From Rhynchopus euleeides (lineage: Eukaryota; Euglenozoa; Diplonemea; Diplonemida; Diplonemidae): a stretch of DNA of 64,000 bases. Position numbers and translations under genes: made by a program. The stretch is taken from NCBI GenBank assembly GCA_963210315.1, contig OY723251.1:558001-622000 (forward strand). Reading direction: 5' to 3'. Within the stretch, counting starts at the first letter, position 1, and every line of letters begins with the position of its first letter. This document shows positions 63,761 through 64,000 of this stretch, in pieces. The notes under the pieces are model-generated. The model searched no databases, was not told the DNA's origin, and worked only from the letters and a program-made list of their open reading frames with translations.

Positions 63761-63851
63761 CTCTCAGCAGCCCCACGTGAGAAGGTCCTGTTCTGGGTTA
63801 TTCTGGCTGCACGTGGTAGGTTGGCAGATCTGGACGATTCACTTCCTTCCT

Positions 63852-64000
63852 CCTATTCCTTCTGCGGTATCCACTTTCCTGCCGGTTCTCGTGCGTCCTG
63901 TGCCTTCTTCATCATTGCTGCAGCTGAGGTGAATATATGCATGCCTTTCTCCCGATTGGAGAACAGAAGGACCACGTCTGTGTGGGGATGCTGTAGGCCA
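63852..64000 (-). CDS. Partial coding end, runs off the window
   Basis: A minus-strand frame enters at the window edge and reads about 48 codons with plausible composition (Asp-Val-Val-Leu-Leu-Phe-Ser-Asn-Arg, then Met-Met-Lys-Lys-Ala-Gln-Asp-Ala-Arg) before a TAG near 63854. Too short to assign. Confidence 0.3.

Overview
KIND OF ORGANISM. This is eukaryotic nuclear DNA from a microbial eukaryote (protist), not bacterial. It carries a LINE-type retrotransposon, hAT-type DNA transposons with 8-bp target duplications, other inverted-repeat elements, satellite arrays with higher-order structure, and widely spaced genes. The six host-like genes are long GC-rich frames without evident introns. All six lie on the minus strand, and most have a pyrimidine-YAG site and a C-rich leader just before the start codon. 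Intronless genes, one coding strand and acceptor-like sites fit an euglenozoan with trans-splicing (a diplonemid is my best guess), but this is inference: no spliced-leader or rRNA gene is present to prove it, and a dinoflagellate or alga cannot be excluded.

LAYOUT. 0-7.8 kb: LINE on the plus strand, with a coiled-coil ORF, an OTU-protease/APE-endonuclease ORF and an RT/zinc-finger/RNase H ORF, all in one frame and separated by a TAG and a TGA. 8.7-12.4 kb: large multi-pass surface protein. 13.0-25.0 kb: two related 41-bp satellites, interrupted by a complete 4,636-bp hAT transposon (14811-19446) and by a 360-bp inverted duplication. 25.5-26.7 kb: a third, inverted, 41-bp satellite among fold-back elements. 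28.1-45.3 kb: five more minus-strand genes (TPR-like repeat protein, long coiled-coil protein, ubiquitin-like/WD40 protein, DOPA-dioxygenase-like protein, a protein of unknown function), separated by kilobases of non-coding DNA. 45.8-52.7 kb: transposon cluster, including a CACGGTGG-ended element with a 661-bp hAT-type element inserted in its gene, a TA-flanked 1.5-kb element with 240-bp inverted repeats, and palindromic MITEs. 52.7-53.6 kb: five tandem ~190-bp repeats. 53.9-61.5 kb: mosaic of retroposed-looking fragments, each with a fixed 3' end, variable 5' truncation and a T-rich decamer tail. 61.5-64 kb: unresolved, with broken coding fragments.

HOW IT WORKS TOGETHER. The host genes show no shared pathway; they look like an ordinary directional gene cluster. 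The rest is a record of element activity: insertions into satellite, into other elements, and apparently into the tails of earlier insertions. The most unusual parts are the T-tailed retroelement mosaic, the 41-bp satellite superfamily, the CACGGTGG family, and the LINE with an OTU protease and a duplicated 27-residue Cys/His module.
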